From Sulfuricella sp035530375 (lineage in GTDB: Bacteria > Pseudomonadota > Gammaproteobacteria > Burkholderiales > Sulfuricellaceae): a DNA stretch of 25,560 bases. Positions 13,000 through 20,449 of the stretch are shown here, one piece after another. The translations under genes and the position numbers were made by a program. The stretch lies in contig DATKUY010000028.1 in assembly GCA_035530375.1 (NCBI GenBank), forward strand, positions 1 through 25,560. The letters are read 5' to 3'. Under the pieces are notes generated by a model. It saw only the letters and a list, made by a program, of their open reading frames with translations. It was not told where the DNA came from and made no database searches. Positions within the stretch are counted from its first letter, which is position 1. Every line of letters starts with the position of its first letter.

Positions 13000-13383
13000 A
13001 TGGCTGACAGCAAGAAATATGAAATCACGGTGGCAACACGCGTCGAATATGTTCCCGACCAGTCCGACGTCGAGCAGGAGCGGTTCGTATTCGCCTATAC
13101 GATCACCATCACCAATACCGGTAGCGTTGCCGCCCAGTTGATCAGCCGCCACTGGGTCATCACCGATGCCACCGATCAGGTGCAGGAAGTCCGCGGCCTG
13201 GGCGTGATCGGCGAACAGCCGCTGCTGAAACCGGGCGAAAATTTCGAATACACCAGCGGCTGCATCATCGCCACCCCGGTCGGCACCATGCACGGCAGCT
13301 ACCAGATGGCGGCGGAAGACGGCACCAAGTTCGACACGATTATTCCTGAATTTACCCTGAACATGCCTCGCGTGCTGCACTAG
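13000..13383 (+). CDS. apaG: ApaG protein (DUF525)
   Basis: A 127-aa single-domain beta-sandwich protein. It begins MADSKKYEITVATRVEYVP and contains FVFAYTITITNTG, LISRHWVITDATDQVQEVRG, GVIGEQPLLKPGENFEYTSG and the C-terminal VGTMHGSYQM, all conserved in ApaG. The family has been linked to cobalt/magnesium resistance and to AppppA levels, but its biochemical role is unsettled. I chose this ATG over an upstream in-frame GTG because it gives the usual family length and has GGAAT in front. It is followed by mltA on the same strand with a diverged repeat element between. Confidence 0.94.
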   Translation: MADSKKYEITVATRVEYVPDQSDVEQERFVFAYTITITNTGSVAAQLISRHWVITDATDQVQEVRGLGVIGEQPLLKPGENFEYTSGCIIATPVGTMHGSYQMAAEDGTKFDTIIPEFTLNMPRVLH

Positions 13384-13412
13384 CAGCCTGCCGGATTGAC
13401 AAAGAAGCACAC

Positions 13413-13573
13413 TTTCACCGCAAGGGACGCAAAGGTTCGCAAGGTACCGAAAATAGGCGCCTCTAGGCGAAACACCGGCTTAATGAATTGCAATGCATCA
13501 CCCATCCAGCAAGCAGATCAAGTTGTTCCAATTTTTGAACTCCTTCGCGAACCTTTGCGCCCTTTACGGCTCA
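13413..13573 (+). repeat. Element D: diverged inverted-repeat element between apaG and mltA
   Basis: The left arm (13417-13444) and right arm (13542-13569) are imperfect inverse copies sharing an exact 13-bp core CGCAAAGGTTCGC. The arms are built of GCAAAGG-type units instead of GCAGAGGC, with the same layout: TTCACCGC at the left edge and CGGCTCA at the right. In plus orientation the right arm reads NSFANLCALYG, which resembles the repeat-encoded C-terminal tag of GxxExxY proteins as I remember them. I treat it as a separate subfamily of the same element type. It contains no intact gene. Confidence 0.55.
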
Positions 13574-13630
13574 ACTGTTTTTATACGATTATTTCACCGC
13601 ACTGAACCTGAATCAGAATCAAACATCTCC

Positions 13631-14830
13631 ATGAAAAACCTGCTCGCCCTGCTGTTGACCCTGACGATTTCCGCCTGCGCCACACTGCAAAAACCCGCCG
13701 TTGCGCCGCCACCTGCCGTTGCAGCAATCCCGCCCGTTCCTGCTGCACCGCCGCTTCAGCCCGTCGGCTGGGAAGCGCTTGCCGGGTGGCAGGACGAGGA
13801 TCTGGCTGCTTCCTGGGACGCTTTCAGGCAAAGCTGCGCGCCCCTGCAGAACCAGCCCGCCTGGAAACCGGCCTGCATTGCCGCAGCCGCAGTACAGCCT
13901 GCAAACAACGCAGCCCTGCATGAATTCTTCGAACAATACTTCACCCCCTATCAGGCCACGCAGCCTGACGGCAGCACCGAAGGACTGGTCACCGGCTATT
14001 ACGAGCCGCTGCTGAATGGCAGCCGCACACCCTCGAAACGCTACCGCTATCCGCTTTACGGCACCCCCGATGACCTGCTGATCGTCGACCTCGGCACGAT
14101 CTACCCGGAACTGAAACACATGCGGCTGCGCGGGCGCCTGGAAGGGCGCCGTGTGGTGCCGTATTACAGCCGGTCCGAAATTGACGGCGGCATGGCCCCG
14201 CTCAAGGGTAAAGCGCTTTACTGGGTGGATGACGCCGTCGACCTGTTCTTCCTGCAAATCCAGGGTTCCGGCAGAATCGCCCTGCCCAACGGCGAAACGG
14301 TGCGCGTTGGCTATGCCGACCAGAACGGCTATCCCTACAAGTCCATCGGCAAAATTCTGGTGGAGCGTGGCGACCTGCCGCTGGAAAAAGCCTCGATGCA
14401 AGGCATCAAGGATTGGGGCAATCAAAATCCCAAAAAACTCCCCGACCTGCTCAATCTCAACGCCAGCTACGTGTTCTTCCGCGACCTGCCGAACCAGACG
14501 GGCGGCCCGATCGGCGCACTGGGCGTGCCGCTCAGCGCAGAGCGCAGCATCGCCGTCGACCCGCGCCACATCCCGCTCGGCGCGCCGGTGTTCCTCGCCA
14601 CCACCTGGCCGAACAGCACCAAGCCGCTCAACCGCCTGGTGCTGGCGCAGGATACCGGCGGCGCAATCCACGGTGTGGTGCGCGCGGATTTTTTCTGGGG
14701 ATTCGGCAAGGATGCGGGCCAGCAGGCTGGCAGCATGAAGCAGAGCGGGAAAATGTGGGTGCTGCTGCCGAAGGGGGTTACGCCACCGGGGAACGGCGCC
14801 GATCAGGGCGTTGCCGGCAACGGCGGCTGA
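13631..14830 (+). CDS. mltA: membrane-bound lytic murein transglycosylase A
   Basis: A 399-aa lipoprotein. The signal peptide MKNLLALLLTLTISAC ends in a lipobox (Cys16), followed by an Ala/Pro-rich linker (about 17-45). The MltA domain includes VTGYYEPLLNGSR, YWVDDAVDLFFLQIQGSGR and GYADQNGYPYKSIGKIL. The C-terminal 3D domain has SIAVDPRHIPLGAPVFL and AQDTGGAIHGVVRADFFWG, which supplies the catalytic Asp in this family. It cleaves peptidoglycan between MurNAc and GlcNAc with 1,6-anhydro formation at the outer membrane. An open extension upstream of this ATG only translates the repeat arm. The 3' end overlaps a convergent tonB gene by 28 bp. Confidence 0.95.
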   Translation: MKNLLALLLTLTISACATLQKPAVAPPPAVAAIPPVPAAPPLQPVGWEALAGWQDEDLAASWDAFRQSCAPLQNQPAWKPACIAAAAVQPANNAALHEFFEQYFTPYQATQPDGSTEGLVTGYYEPLLNGSRTPSKRYRYPLYGTPDDLLIVDLGTIYPELKHMRLRGRLEGRRVVPYYSRSEIDGGMAPLKGKALYWVDDAVDLFFLQIQGSGRIALPNGETVRVGYADQNGYPYKSIGKILVERGDLPLEKASMQGIKDWGNQNPKKLPDLLNLNASYVFFRDLPNQTGGPIGALGVPLSAERSIAVDPRHIPLGAPVFLATTWPNSTKPLNRLVLAQDTGGAIHGVVRADFFWGFGKDAGQQAGSMKQSGKMWVLLPKGVTPPGNGADQGVAGNGG

Positions 14831-15516
14831 ACAATCACCGGTTTTTTCCGGTCATTCAATTCGTAGCTCACCCTGATCAGCACCCGGCTCTTCACCGCTC
14901 GGCCATTTTTCTGCGCCGGAGCAAAGCGCGCATTGCGGAAGGCTGCCAGCGCCGACTCCTCGAAAATCCCTTCAGGGTCAGCCTCCACTACCGAGGCGTC
15001 TTTCACCATGCCGCTCTCGTCGATCAACAAAAGCAAAACGACTTTGCCGTCCACCCCGAGTTCCACGCCTTTTTCCGGGTAAACGGGCTTGATCGGGTTA
15101 AGCGCAACGGGGTGCACATCGAGCTGTTTGGCCGGATACCATGTGGGGTCCTCGAGCAGAGGCATCTCAAGCATGGGCAATGAAGATGCAGGCGGCTCGG
15201 CCACGGGCGAGGCCGGTCTGTCTGCCGGCTTCGACGTAGCCGCCTCATCACGATGCGTCGCTTCAGCGGCAACCGTCTTTTTTTCAATCTTGTCGGGTAA
15301 CGCCGTCGAAAGTTTGGCATTGACCTCCGCTTCCGCCACGCGTTCGACCCGCACTTCCATCACCCGATGCACCCCGCCCTTCTCCCCGACCGCCTTGACC
15401 TGCACCCCCAGAATCAGCGCAAGATGCAGCGCCAACGATGCCACCAGCACCAGGATCAGTCTTCCTGCCGCATCAAGGTCGCGAAGCTTGGGGGGATCGG
15501 GGTCAAATTCATTCAT
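14803..15516 (-). CDS. energy transducer TonB
   Basis: A 237-aa TonB-type protein: cytoplasmic start MNEFDPDPPKLRDLD, one membrane anchor (about 17-36, LILVLVASLALHLALIL) and an Ala/Pro/Lys linker. The C-terminal TonB domain contains PVYPEKGVELGVDGKVVLLLLIDESG and ALAAFRNARFAPAQKNGR. It carries the proton-motive force from ExbB-ExbD to outer-membrane receptors. The start chosen gives a normal cytoplasmic tail; the frame is open 32 codons upstream, but that stretch overlaps the terminator of the preceding gene. It is separated from the receptor locus by that terminator and is therefore its own unit. It differs clearly from the TonB at 19111-19770. Confidence 0.88.
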   Translation of the reverse strand: MNEFDPDPPKLRDLDAAGRLILVLVASLALHLALILGVQVKAVGEKGGVHRVMEVRVERVAEAEVNAKLSTALPDKIEKKTVAAEATHRDEAATSKPADRPASPVAEPPASSLPMLEMPLLEDPTWYPAKQLDVHPVALNPIKPVYPEKGVELGVDGKVVLLLLIDESGMVKDASVVEADPEGIFEESALAAFRNARFAPAQKNGRAVKSRVLIRVSYELNDRKKPVIVQPPLPATP

Positions 15517-15546
15517 GCTGCCGTCAGTATAAACGGCAGGGGTGCC

Positions 15547-15574
15547 AATAAAAAAGGGAGGCCGCTGGCCTCCC
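15547..15574 (-). terminator. Rho-independent terminator behind the OprC-like receptor
   Basis: On the minus strand, GGGAGGCC, a 3-nt loop, GGCCTCCC (15556-15574), then a run of six T (15550-15555) continuing TATT. A perfect 8-bp GC-rich stem plus U-tract, 74 bp after the receptor stop. It closes the metal-uptake locus and isolates the downstream tonB gene. Confidence 0.9.
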
Positions 15575-15648
15575 TGGGAAACGAATCGTAAACCGATCCA
15601 TCGAGCCCACAAGCAGTGACCGGGGTGCGGTCGCTGCCAAGGGCAATA

Positions 15649-17853
15649 TCAGAATTTCACGTTCATGCCGGCATAGATCGAACGCCCCATGCCGGGGACA
15701 GCCGTTCCGTGAAGAACGCCCGTCGACATGGTGGCCCCTTGACCGACATATGCGCCGCCCAGCGGAGAATTATAAAATCTATTGAAAACATTCTCTATGC
15801 CCACATCGAACCGCGCCTGTTTCCAGTCGTAACTACTGCGCAGATTGAGCAAACCGTAACCGCCTGTTTTAAGTTCATTCCGTACGGCTTGAACGTTTGT
15901 CTTGGCATCCACCAGTTGCCCTTCGATAGTGTTGGTCCAGCTGCCCAAATGTTGCACTACGGCCAGCTTGGCGTTCAGCGGCATGATGTTGTAAAGATTG
16001 TCGCCGGTCGTCAGATTCTTGCCATTGACATAACTCACCACACCCGTCGCGGTGAAGCTGCCGTAACCGCCGGCTTTCGCCAACGGCATGCGGCCGGAAA
16101 TATCCGCGCCATAGAGACGAGCGGTTTGATTGGCAAAAGTGAGGTTTGCAAACCCATCGGCTCGAGCTGCGCATGCGGGGCAGGCGACCGCGTCGATATA
16201 ATTCTCGACACGGGTGTAATAGGGCGCGACTTTCAGTTCCCATGCTTCCTGCGCGGCATCATGCCAACTACCCGTCACGCTCAAGGTATGCGCGACCTCC
16301 GGCTTCAGATTGACATTCCCGACATAGCCATTGCCATCCCCATACCAGTTGTTCATGTTCATCACCATGGTGCTTCCGGTTGACCAGGTGTATCGCTCGT
16401 ACAGATTCGGCGAACGGGTTTTCATGGCATAGCCTGCTTCGAAGGTTTTATTCGCGTCGGGCATGTAGCGTGCCAACGCCGTCAAATCGATGTTGTTATC
16501 GGTTTTACTGCGATCAAGCGCATTGAATGGATTCGCATCGTTAGTGTAAGTAGCAGTGGTCTTGTAACCCTGCACCGTGCCAGTATTCATTTTTACCGTA
16601 TCGCTGCGCACCCCCAACTGGCTGACCCATTGCGGGTTCCAGCGCGCTTCCCATTCGCCAAAAACATCGAAACGATCCCGTTGGCCGTCATTAATATTCC
16701 AGAAGGTATTCGGGGACATCCCACCCGTACCGGATGGATCCCACCAGTCGTTGAGACGATAACGCTGATATTCGCTCCCCACCCTGAGAATATCGCGCTC
16801 TGAAAGAACGATGTCTGCCTTGACCAGCGCGCCGGTGTTTTTTCCTTCCGTATCCATCGGCATGCCATGTGCGTTATTGGGATACTCAAATTGCTTGTCA
16901 TCGCCAAAATCCATCTTGTGCCGCGTGTGTTCGTGATAGACGCGTGCTTCCAGGGCGCCCCACTGGTACTGCCCCTTATAGCGCAGGTTGACCTGCTCGC
17001 TGTCATTGCCGGTCATGTCCATACGCTGATTCGGGTAGCCCTGATAAGGGATGTTCTGAATGCCCAGCTTGAGTTCGACCAGGTGATTTTCATTACGCAG
17101 GGCAAATCCCAACGACTGGTTCTCGGATTTATAGCGCGAAGATCCCACCTCGTTCCCTGCCAACCAGGCTCTTCCCGTCGCCGCCGGCCCTGCTGCCTTG
17201 AAATCTCCGCCAGCCGTGTAATCACTCGACTCCACGGTAGAACCGCTATAAGTCATGCTCAACTTTTCGCTCGCGATCGTCGCCGAAATATTGCCGCCTC
17301 GAGCATTGCCATTGCTGCGATAGAAAGCGCCGGCCTGCCCCTTGGTCAAGGTTCCCTGCCCTGCCGCGGCAAATTCGGGTGCCGGAGAATTCACCTGGAT
17401 GGTGCCGCCGATGCTGTCGCCACCCGCACTCACCGGGGTAATGCCGGAAAACACCTGGATGCTGCCCACATTGGACGGGGCAATATAGGAAAGCGGCGGG
17501 TTCATGTGGTTTGCGCAGGCGGAAATCAGGTTCATGCCATCTACCTGTATCCGCAGGCGGTCGTCCGCCATGCCGTGAATGGCCGGCAGGCTGGAAACGC
17601 CACCCGCGCCATAGAGGCTGACGCCAGGCACGTCCCTAAGGAGGCTGGCCGTGTCGCTGGTGGAGGAACTCATGGGCGCCAGACTTGCCCCATCCAAACC
17701 AAAAGCGCCGAATGCTTGGGGAGACTCTATTCTAGAAGCACTGACGACGACCTCTTCCAGTTTCGTCGATTTCACTTCATCGGCCGCCAGTGCAAAGTGA
17801 CACGGCATGATGGCCGCGATAGATGCGGCCAGAATACGCTGCTTGAACATCAT
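15649..17853 (-). CDS. TonB-dependent copper receptor, OprC/NosA type
   Basis: A 734-aa outer-membrane barrel: signal peptide to about residue 24 (FALAADE), TonB-box-like LEEVVVSAS (32-40), plug with IQVDGMNLISACANHM, then a barrel ending in NVKF. C113-A-N-H-M117 in the plug is a CxxxM motif, and H312-K-M314 in RHKMDF is an HxM motif. As I recall, OprC of Pseudomonas binds copper through a CxxxM-HxM site, and NosA is the homologue needed for N2O reductase maturation in P. stutzeri. Both motifs being present makes copper the best substrate guess. The ATG at 17853 has GGGAG upstream; a longer frame exists but lacks a signal peptide at its start. It has its own sigma54-type promoter and a strong terminator. 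Confidence 0.88.
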   Translation of the reverse strand: MMFKQRILAASIAAIMPCHFALAADEVKSTKLEEVVVSASRIESPQAFGAFGLDGASLAPMSSSTSDTASLLRDVPGVSLYGAGGVSSLPAIHGMADDRLRIQVDGMNLISACANHMNPPLSYIAPSNVGSIQVFSGITPVSAGGDSIGGTIQVNSPAPEFAAAGQGTLTKGQAGAFYRSNGNARGGNISATIASEKLSMTYSGSTVESSDYTAGGDFKAAGPAATGRAWLAGNEVGSSRYKSENQSLGFALRNENHLVELKLGIQNIPYQGYPNQRMDMTGNDSEQVNLRYKGQYQWGALEARVYHEHTRHKMDFGDDKQFEYPNNAHGMPMDTEGKNTGALVKADIVLSERDILRVGSEYQRYRLNDWWDPSGTGGMSPNTFWNINDGQRDRFDVFGEWEARWNPQWVSQLGVRSDTVKMNTGTVQGYKTTATYTNDANPFNALDRSKTDNNIDLTALARYMPDANKTFEAGYAMKTRSPNLYERYTWSTGSTMVMNMNNWYGDGNGYVGNVNLKPEVAHTLSVTGSWHDAAQEAWELKVAPYYTRVENYIDAVACPACAARADGFANLTFANQTARLYGADISGRMPLAKAGGYGSFTATGVVSYVNGKNLTTGDNLYNIMPLNAKLAVVQHLGSWTNTIEGQLVDAKTNVQAVRNELKTGGYGLLNLRSSYDWKQARFDVGIENVFNRFYNSPLGGAYVGQGATMSTGVLHGTAVPGMGRSIYAGMNVKF

Positions 17854-17904
17854 TTTCTTATAACTCCCTTTTCTCAAGTCCCAATAAACAATCATGAAAT
17901 GCTT

Positions 17905-17922
17905 ATGCAAGCCGCGTGCCAA
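17905..17922 (-). promoter_or_regulatory. Sigma54 (RpoN) -24/-12 promoter for the OprC-like receptor
   Basis: The minus strand reads TTGGCACGCGGCTTGCAT, a complete match to the YTGGCACG-N4-TTGCW consensus with exactly 10 bp between the GG (17919-17920) and the GC (17907-17908). The predicted start is near 17895, leaving a leader of about 42 nt with GGGAG before the ATG at 17853. Sigma54 promoters need an activator bound upstream; see the dyad at 17963-17999. Confidence 0.85.
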
Positions 17923-17962
17923 GGCAAATCACCGATAATTCAATTGGTTGAGAAAAGGCGCC

Positions 17963-17999
17963 CTGTGCGATTTCGCGCAGAACGCGCCAAATCGCACAG
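17963..17999 (-). promoter_or_regulatory. Large dyad between exbD and the receptor: candidate enhancer site and/or attenuating hairpin
   Basis: Perfect 11-bp arms CTGTGCGATTT (17963-17973) and AAATCGCACAG (17989-17999), with a GC-rich inner part (CGCGC...GCGC) that extends the stem. It begins 2 bp after the exbD stop and its centre is about 86 bp upstream of the predicted sigma54 start, a usual place for an activator binding site. As RNA it would form a strong hairpin followed by only a short TTTT run (in GGCGCCTTTTCTC), so it might also act as a partial terminator. Both roles are possible. Confidence 0.65.
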
Positions 18000-18001
18000 A
18001 T

Positions 18002-18433
18002 TTACTTGATGGGAGTTTCGGGAATCTTGCTGACGGGAGAGGTGACGAACGCCAGTTTGGTGATACCGACTCTCTGCAGCAACGCCAGTACCTGGGCAAC
18101 GCGGCCATAGCGCACGCTCTCATCGGCATGCAGCTGTACATTGGGATCGGCATCCTGAGCGGCGATTTTTTTCAGCTCGGCTTCCAGCGTATCGAAGTGG
18201 ACCAGGCGCTGGTCGATGAACACCCCGCCCTGCGCATCAATCGACATCTGGATGGTCCTGGTCTGCTTCATCGGCGACACCGCCGCGGTCTTGGGCAGAT
18301 TCACCTTGACCGCCTGCATCAGCAATGGGGCAGTAACGATGAACACGATCAGCAACACCAGCATCACGTCCACCAGCGGCGTGACGTTGATCTCGCTCAT
18401 CGCGGTTTGCTCGGATTGGAGGTTGAATGCCAT
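18002..18433 (-). CDS. exbD: biopolymer transporter ExbD
   Basis: A 143-aa inner-membrane protein with a short cytoplasmic N-terminus, then EINVTPLVDVMLVLLIVFIV (about 14-33), a single transmembrane helix containing the conserved proton-path Asp, and a periplasmic domain ending near IPETPIK. With ExbB it forms the proton-driven motor for TonB. Its start lies 3 bp after the exbB stop. Distinction from TolR rests on context, since tonB and exbB precede it and receptors flank it. Confidence 0.93.
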   Translation of the reverse strand: MAFNLQSEQTAMSEINVTPLVDVMLVLLIVFIVTAPLLMQAVKVNLPKTAAVSPMKQTRTIQMSIDAQGGVFIDQRLVHFDTLEAELKKIAAQDADPNVQLHADESVRYGRVAQVLALLQRVGITKLAFVTSPVSKIPETPIK

Positions 18434-18436
18434 GTC

Positions 18437-19093
18437 TTACTCCACCCTGAAGCCGGATTTCATCGCCAGGTGCAGGAAATCGGTCGCGAAATTCTCCATC
18501 TCCGCAGAGTACAGGCGCACCCTGCGCAGGCCGTAATTATAGGCCAGCACGGCGGGAATCGCGGTGGCGATACCCAGGGCGGTGGCGATCAATGCTTCGC
18601 CGATCGGGCCGGCCACCACGTCCAGCCCGGCTGAGCCGCTTTTGCTGATGTCCTGCAGCGCGTGCATGATTCCCCACACCGTGCCGAACAGGCCGACGAA
18701 CGGCGCAGTGGAGCCGATGCTGGCCAGTACCATCAAACCGCTTTCCAGCTGATGCAATTCCTTTTGCGCCTGGCTGCGCAAACAACGCTCCAGAATGTCC
18801 TGCTGATCGCCACTGTGCTCAAGGCTCTGTTCGCCGCCCCTATGCATGTCGCGCATCGCCCTGAAGCCCGCCTGGGCAAGACGGGCCAGCGGACCGACAG
18901 CGTTGGCGGCGGCCTGCTCCGCCTCGCGCAAGCCTTTCGCATGCCAGAACACCTGACCGAAATCCCTGTTCTCTTTCGACAGCCGCCATTGCGCCCAGGC
19001 CTTGGCAACGATCAGCGTCCAGGTTGCAACCGAAAAGAGAGCCAGAACCCACAATGTGATGACAACGATATCCGACGAAGAAAAGTGAGGCAT
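18437..19093 (-). CDS. exbB: MotA/TolQ/ExbB proton channel family protein, ExbB
   Basis: A 218-aa inner-membrane protein with three hydrophobic segments: about 8-30 (IVVITLWVLALFSVATWTLIV), 120-145 (LMVLASIGSTAPFVGLFGTVWG) and 162-190 (GPIGEALIATALGIATAIPAVLAYN). The GSTAPFVGLFGTVWGI and GEALIATALGIATAIPAV stretches are the channel signatures of the family. It works with ExbD to energise TonB. It is encoded 17 bp after the tonB stop and 3 bp before exbD, a compact tonB-exbB-exbD set. Confidence 0.93.
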   Translation of the reverse strand: MPHFSSSDIVVITLWVLALFSVATWTLIVAKAWAQWRLSKENRDFGQVFWHAKGLREAEQAAANAVGPLARLAQAGFRAMRDMHRGGEQSLEHSGDQQDILERCLRSQAQKELHQLESGLMVLASIGSTAPFVGLFGTVWGIMHALQDISKSGSAGLDVVAGPIGEALIATALGIATAIPAVLAYNYGLRRVRLYSAEMENFATDFLHLAMKSGFRVE

Positions 19094-19110
19094 GAAGTAA
19101 TCCTATTGGT

Positions 19111-19770
19111 TTAGTTGTTTTCGAGTTTAAACGTGATCGGCACTTCGACCCAGGCGATAACCGCCTGGCTGCCCCGTTTGGCGGGCACGAAACGCCATTT
19201 TTTCACCGCATCCAGCGCCGCCTGGTCGAGCATGCCGGCCCCGCTGGTTTTTTTCAGCTCGACGCGCAGGCATTCGCCGCCAGCCGAAATTTCGGCACGC
19301 ACCAGCACCGTGCCCTCTATTCCACGACGCCGCGCCGCCAGCGGGTAGGCTGGCGGCGGATTGCTGAGATAGGCTGCGTTGTAGCGCGGCGGCTCAATCA
19401 CCGGCTCCGATGCCGACTGAGCCGGCGCCGGAGATGATGGCGGCGTGACCGCCACTGGCGCCTGCTGTGCCGCATGCTCCACAACCGGTTGCATCACCGG
19501 AACCGGTGTTGGCACGGAAATCGCCTTCTCCATCACCGGCTTTTTTTGCTGCTCAACTTTGGGCGGAGCAGACTGTAGCGGAGTCACACGCGGCGCCGGT
19601 GGCGCAGGCGGTGCCAGCAGCGAAACCTGCACCACCGGCAAGGGCTTGGGCGGCGTGATTTCGCTCTTGAAATGGGTAAATCCCCACCATACGGTCATAT
19701 GTAAAAGGACAACCAGACCAAGCGAGGGCAGCCAGCGTGGCCACTCCCGAGTGGATTCGACTTGCATCAT
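19111..19770 (-). CDS. tonB: energy transducer TonB (second copy, in receptor locus)
   Basis: A 219-aa TonB: short N-terminus, anchor at about 14-27 (SLGLVVLLHMTVWWGF), a long Pro/Ala/Val-rich periplasm-spanning linker (about 35-130, many PP pairs), and a C-terminal domain with NPPPAYPLAARRRGIEGTVLVRAEI and AALDAVKKWRFVPAKRG. I placed the start at the ATG at 19770 (GGAA upstream) instead of a TTG eight codons earlier. It follows the DsbD/TauE-like gene by 31 bp and precedes exbB, so it is the dedicated motor link for the two receptors around it. Confidence 0.92.
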   Translation of the reverse strand: MMQVESTREWPRWLPSLGLVVLLHMTVWWGFTHFKSEITPPKPLPVVQVSLLAPPAPPAPRVTPLQSAPPKVEQQKKPVMEKAISVPTPVPVMQPVVEHAAQQAPVAVTPPSSPAPAQSASEPVIEPPRYNAAYLSNPPPAYPLAARRRGIEGTVLVRAEISAGGECLRVELKKTSGAGMLDQAALDAVKKWRFVPAKRGSQAVIAWVEVPITFKLENN

Positions 19771-19801
19771 TGCGTATTCCAAATACGGTCCCAAATGGCG
19801 C

Positions 19802-20449
19802 CTAGAATAGCATAATCAACCGGCGCAACCCGATGGCGATCAACACGATTGCAGCTCCCCAGCGCAGCCATTTGCCCAGCCACTGCCGTCCCTCGCGCAG
19901 ATTGCGTCCGAACAAGCCAAGCAGGGGCACGACAACCAGCAACGGAGTGAGTGCCGCGCCCAAACCGAAAGACAAGCCGTAGCCCATGCCCGACAAAGTG
20001 CCGCCGGACAGCGCACACACTGCCAGGAGAGAGGCCAGCGGCGCACAAGGCGTCAGGCTCAGGGAAAAGCCCAGCAGGAAAGGCGGGGCACCCGCCCCTC
20101 GTCGCGCCGCGCCGCATACCGCCTTGCGCCGTGCCGGCAGCAACAGCCAGGCACCGGCGCCCAAGCTGGCCGCACCGATGAAGGCATTGCCCACGCCGCT
20201 GCTCAGGACATGGGTCAGCCACACCCCGAGTGCCCCGGCCAGCCCGCCGAGCAGGCTGTAAGCCGTTACCCGGCCCAGCACGAAAATCCCGGTGTCGAGC
20301 AGCGCCTCGTGGTTGCTGCCGCCACGCCCCAATATCCAGGTGCCCATGAATGGCAGGCAGGTTACGGTGCAGGCGGTGAGCCCCATGGAAACGCCCAGCA
20401 GCCAGACCGAGAAAAAGCTGATAGTCCCTGGCATGATGGCATCAAGCAT
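19802..20449 (-). CDS. DsbD/TauE-SafE-like polytopic membrane protein with conserved Cys
   Basis: A 215-aa protein with about six transmembrane helices. Helix 1 holds C27-T-V-T-C31 (TACTVTCLPFMG) and a later helix holds C135 (SLTPCAPLASLL). This Cys-Pro arrangement resembles the DsbD/CcdA transmembrane domain and the related UreH-like set (Pfam DsbD_2), often labelled sulfite exporter TauE/SafE. Possible roles are passing electrons from the cytoplasm to the periplasm through a Cys pair, or moving metal/thiol compounds. It overlaps the end of the [4Fe-4S] gene by 8 bp, so the two are translationally coupled. Redox function is inferred from the Cys layout. Confidence 0.8.
   Translation of the reverse strand: MLDAIMPGTISFFSVWLLGVSMGLTACTVTCLPFMGTWILGRGGSNHEALLDTGIFVLGRVTAYSLLGGLAGALGVWLTHVLSSGVGNAFIGAASLGAGAWLLLPARRKAVCGAARRGAGAPPFLLGFSLSLTPCAPLASLLAVCALSGGTLSGMGYGLSFGLGAALTPLLVVVPLLGLFGRNLREGRQWLGKWLRWGAAIVLIAIGLRRLIMLF

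Noticed and set aside
13493..13630. N-terminal extension of mltA
   Set aside because: It would translate the repeat arm and place a lipoprotein signal peptide inside the protein.
14838..14853. ACCGG-TTTTTT-CCGGT as a terminator for mltA
   Set aside because: Only a 5-bp stem, no T-run after it, and it lies inside the tonB coding sequence.
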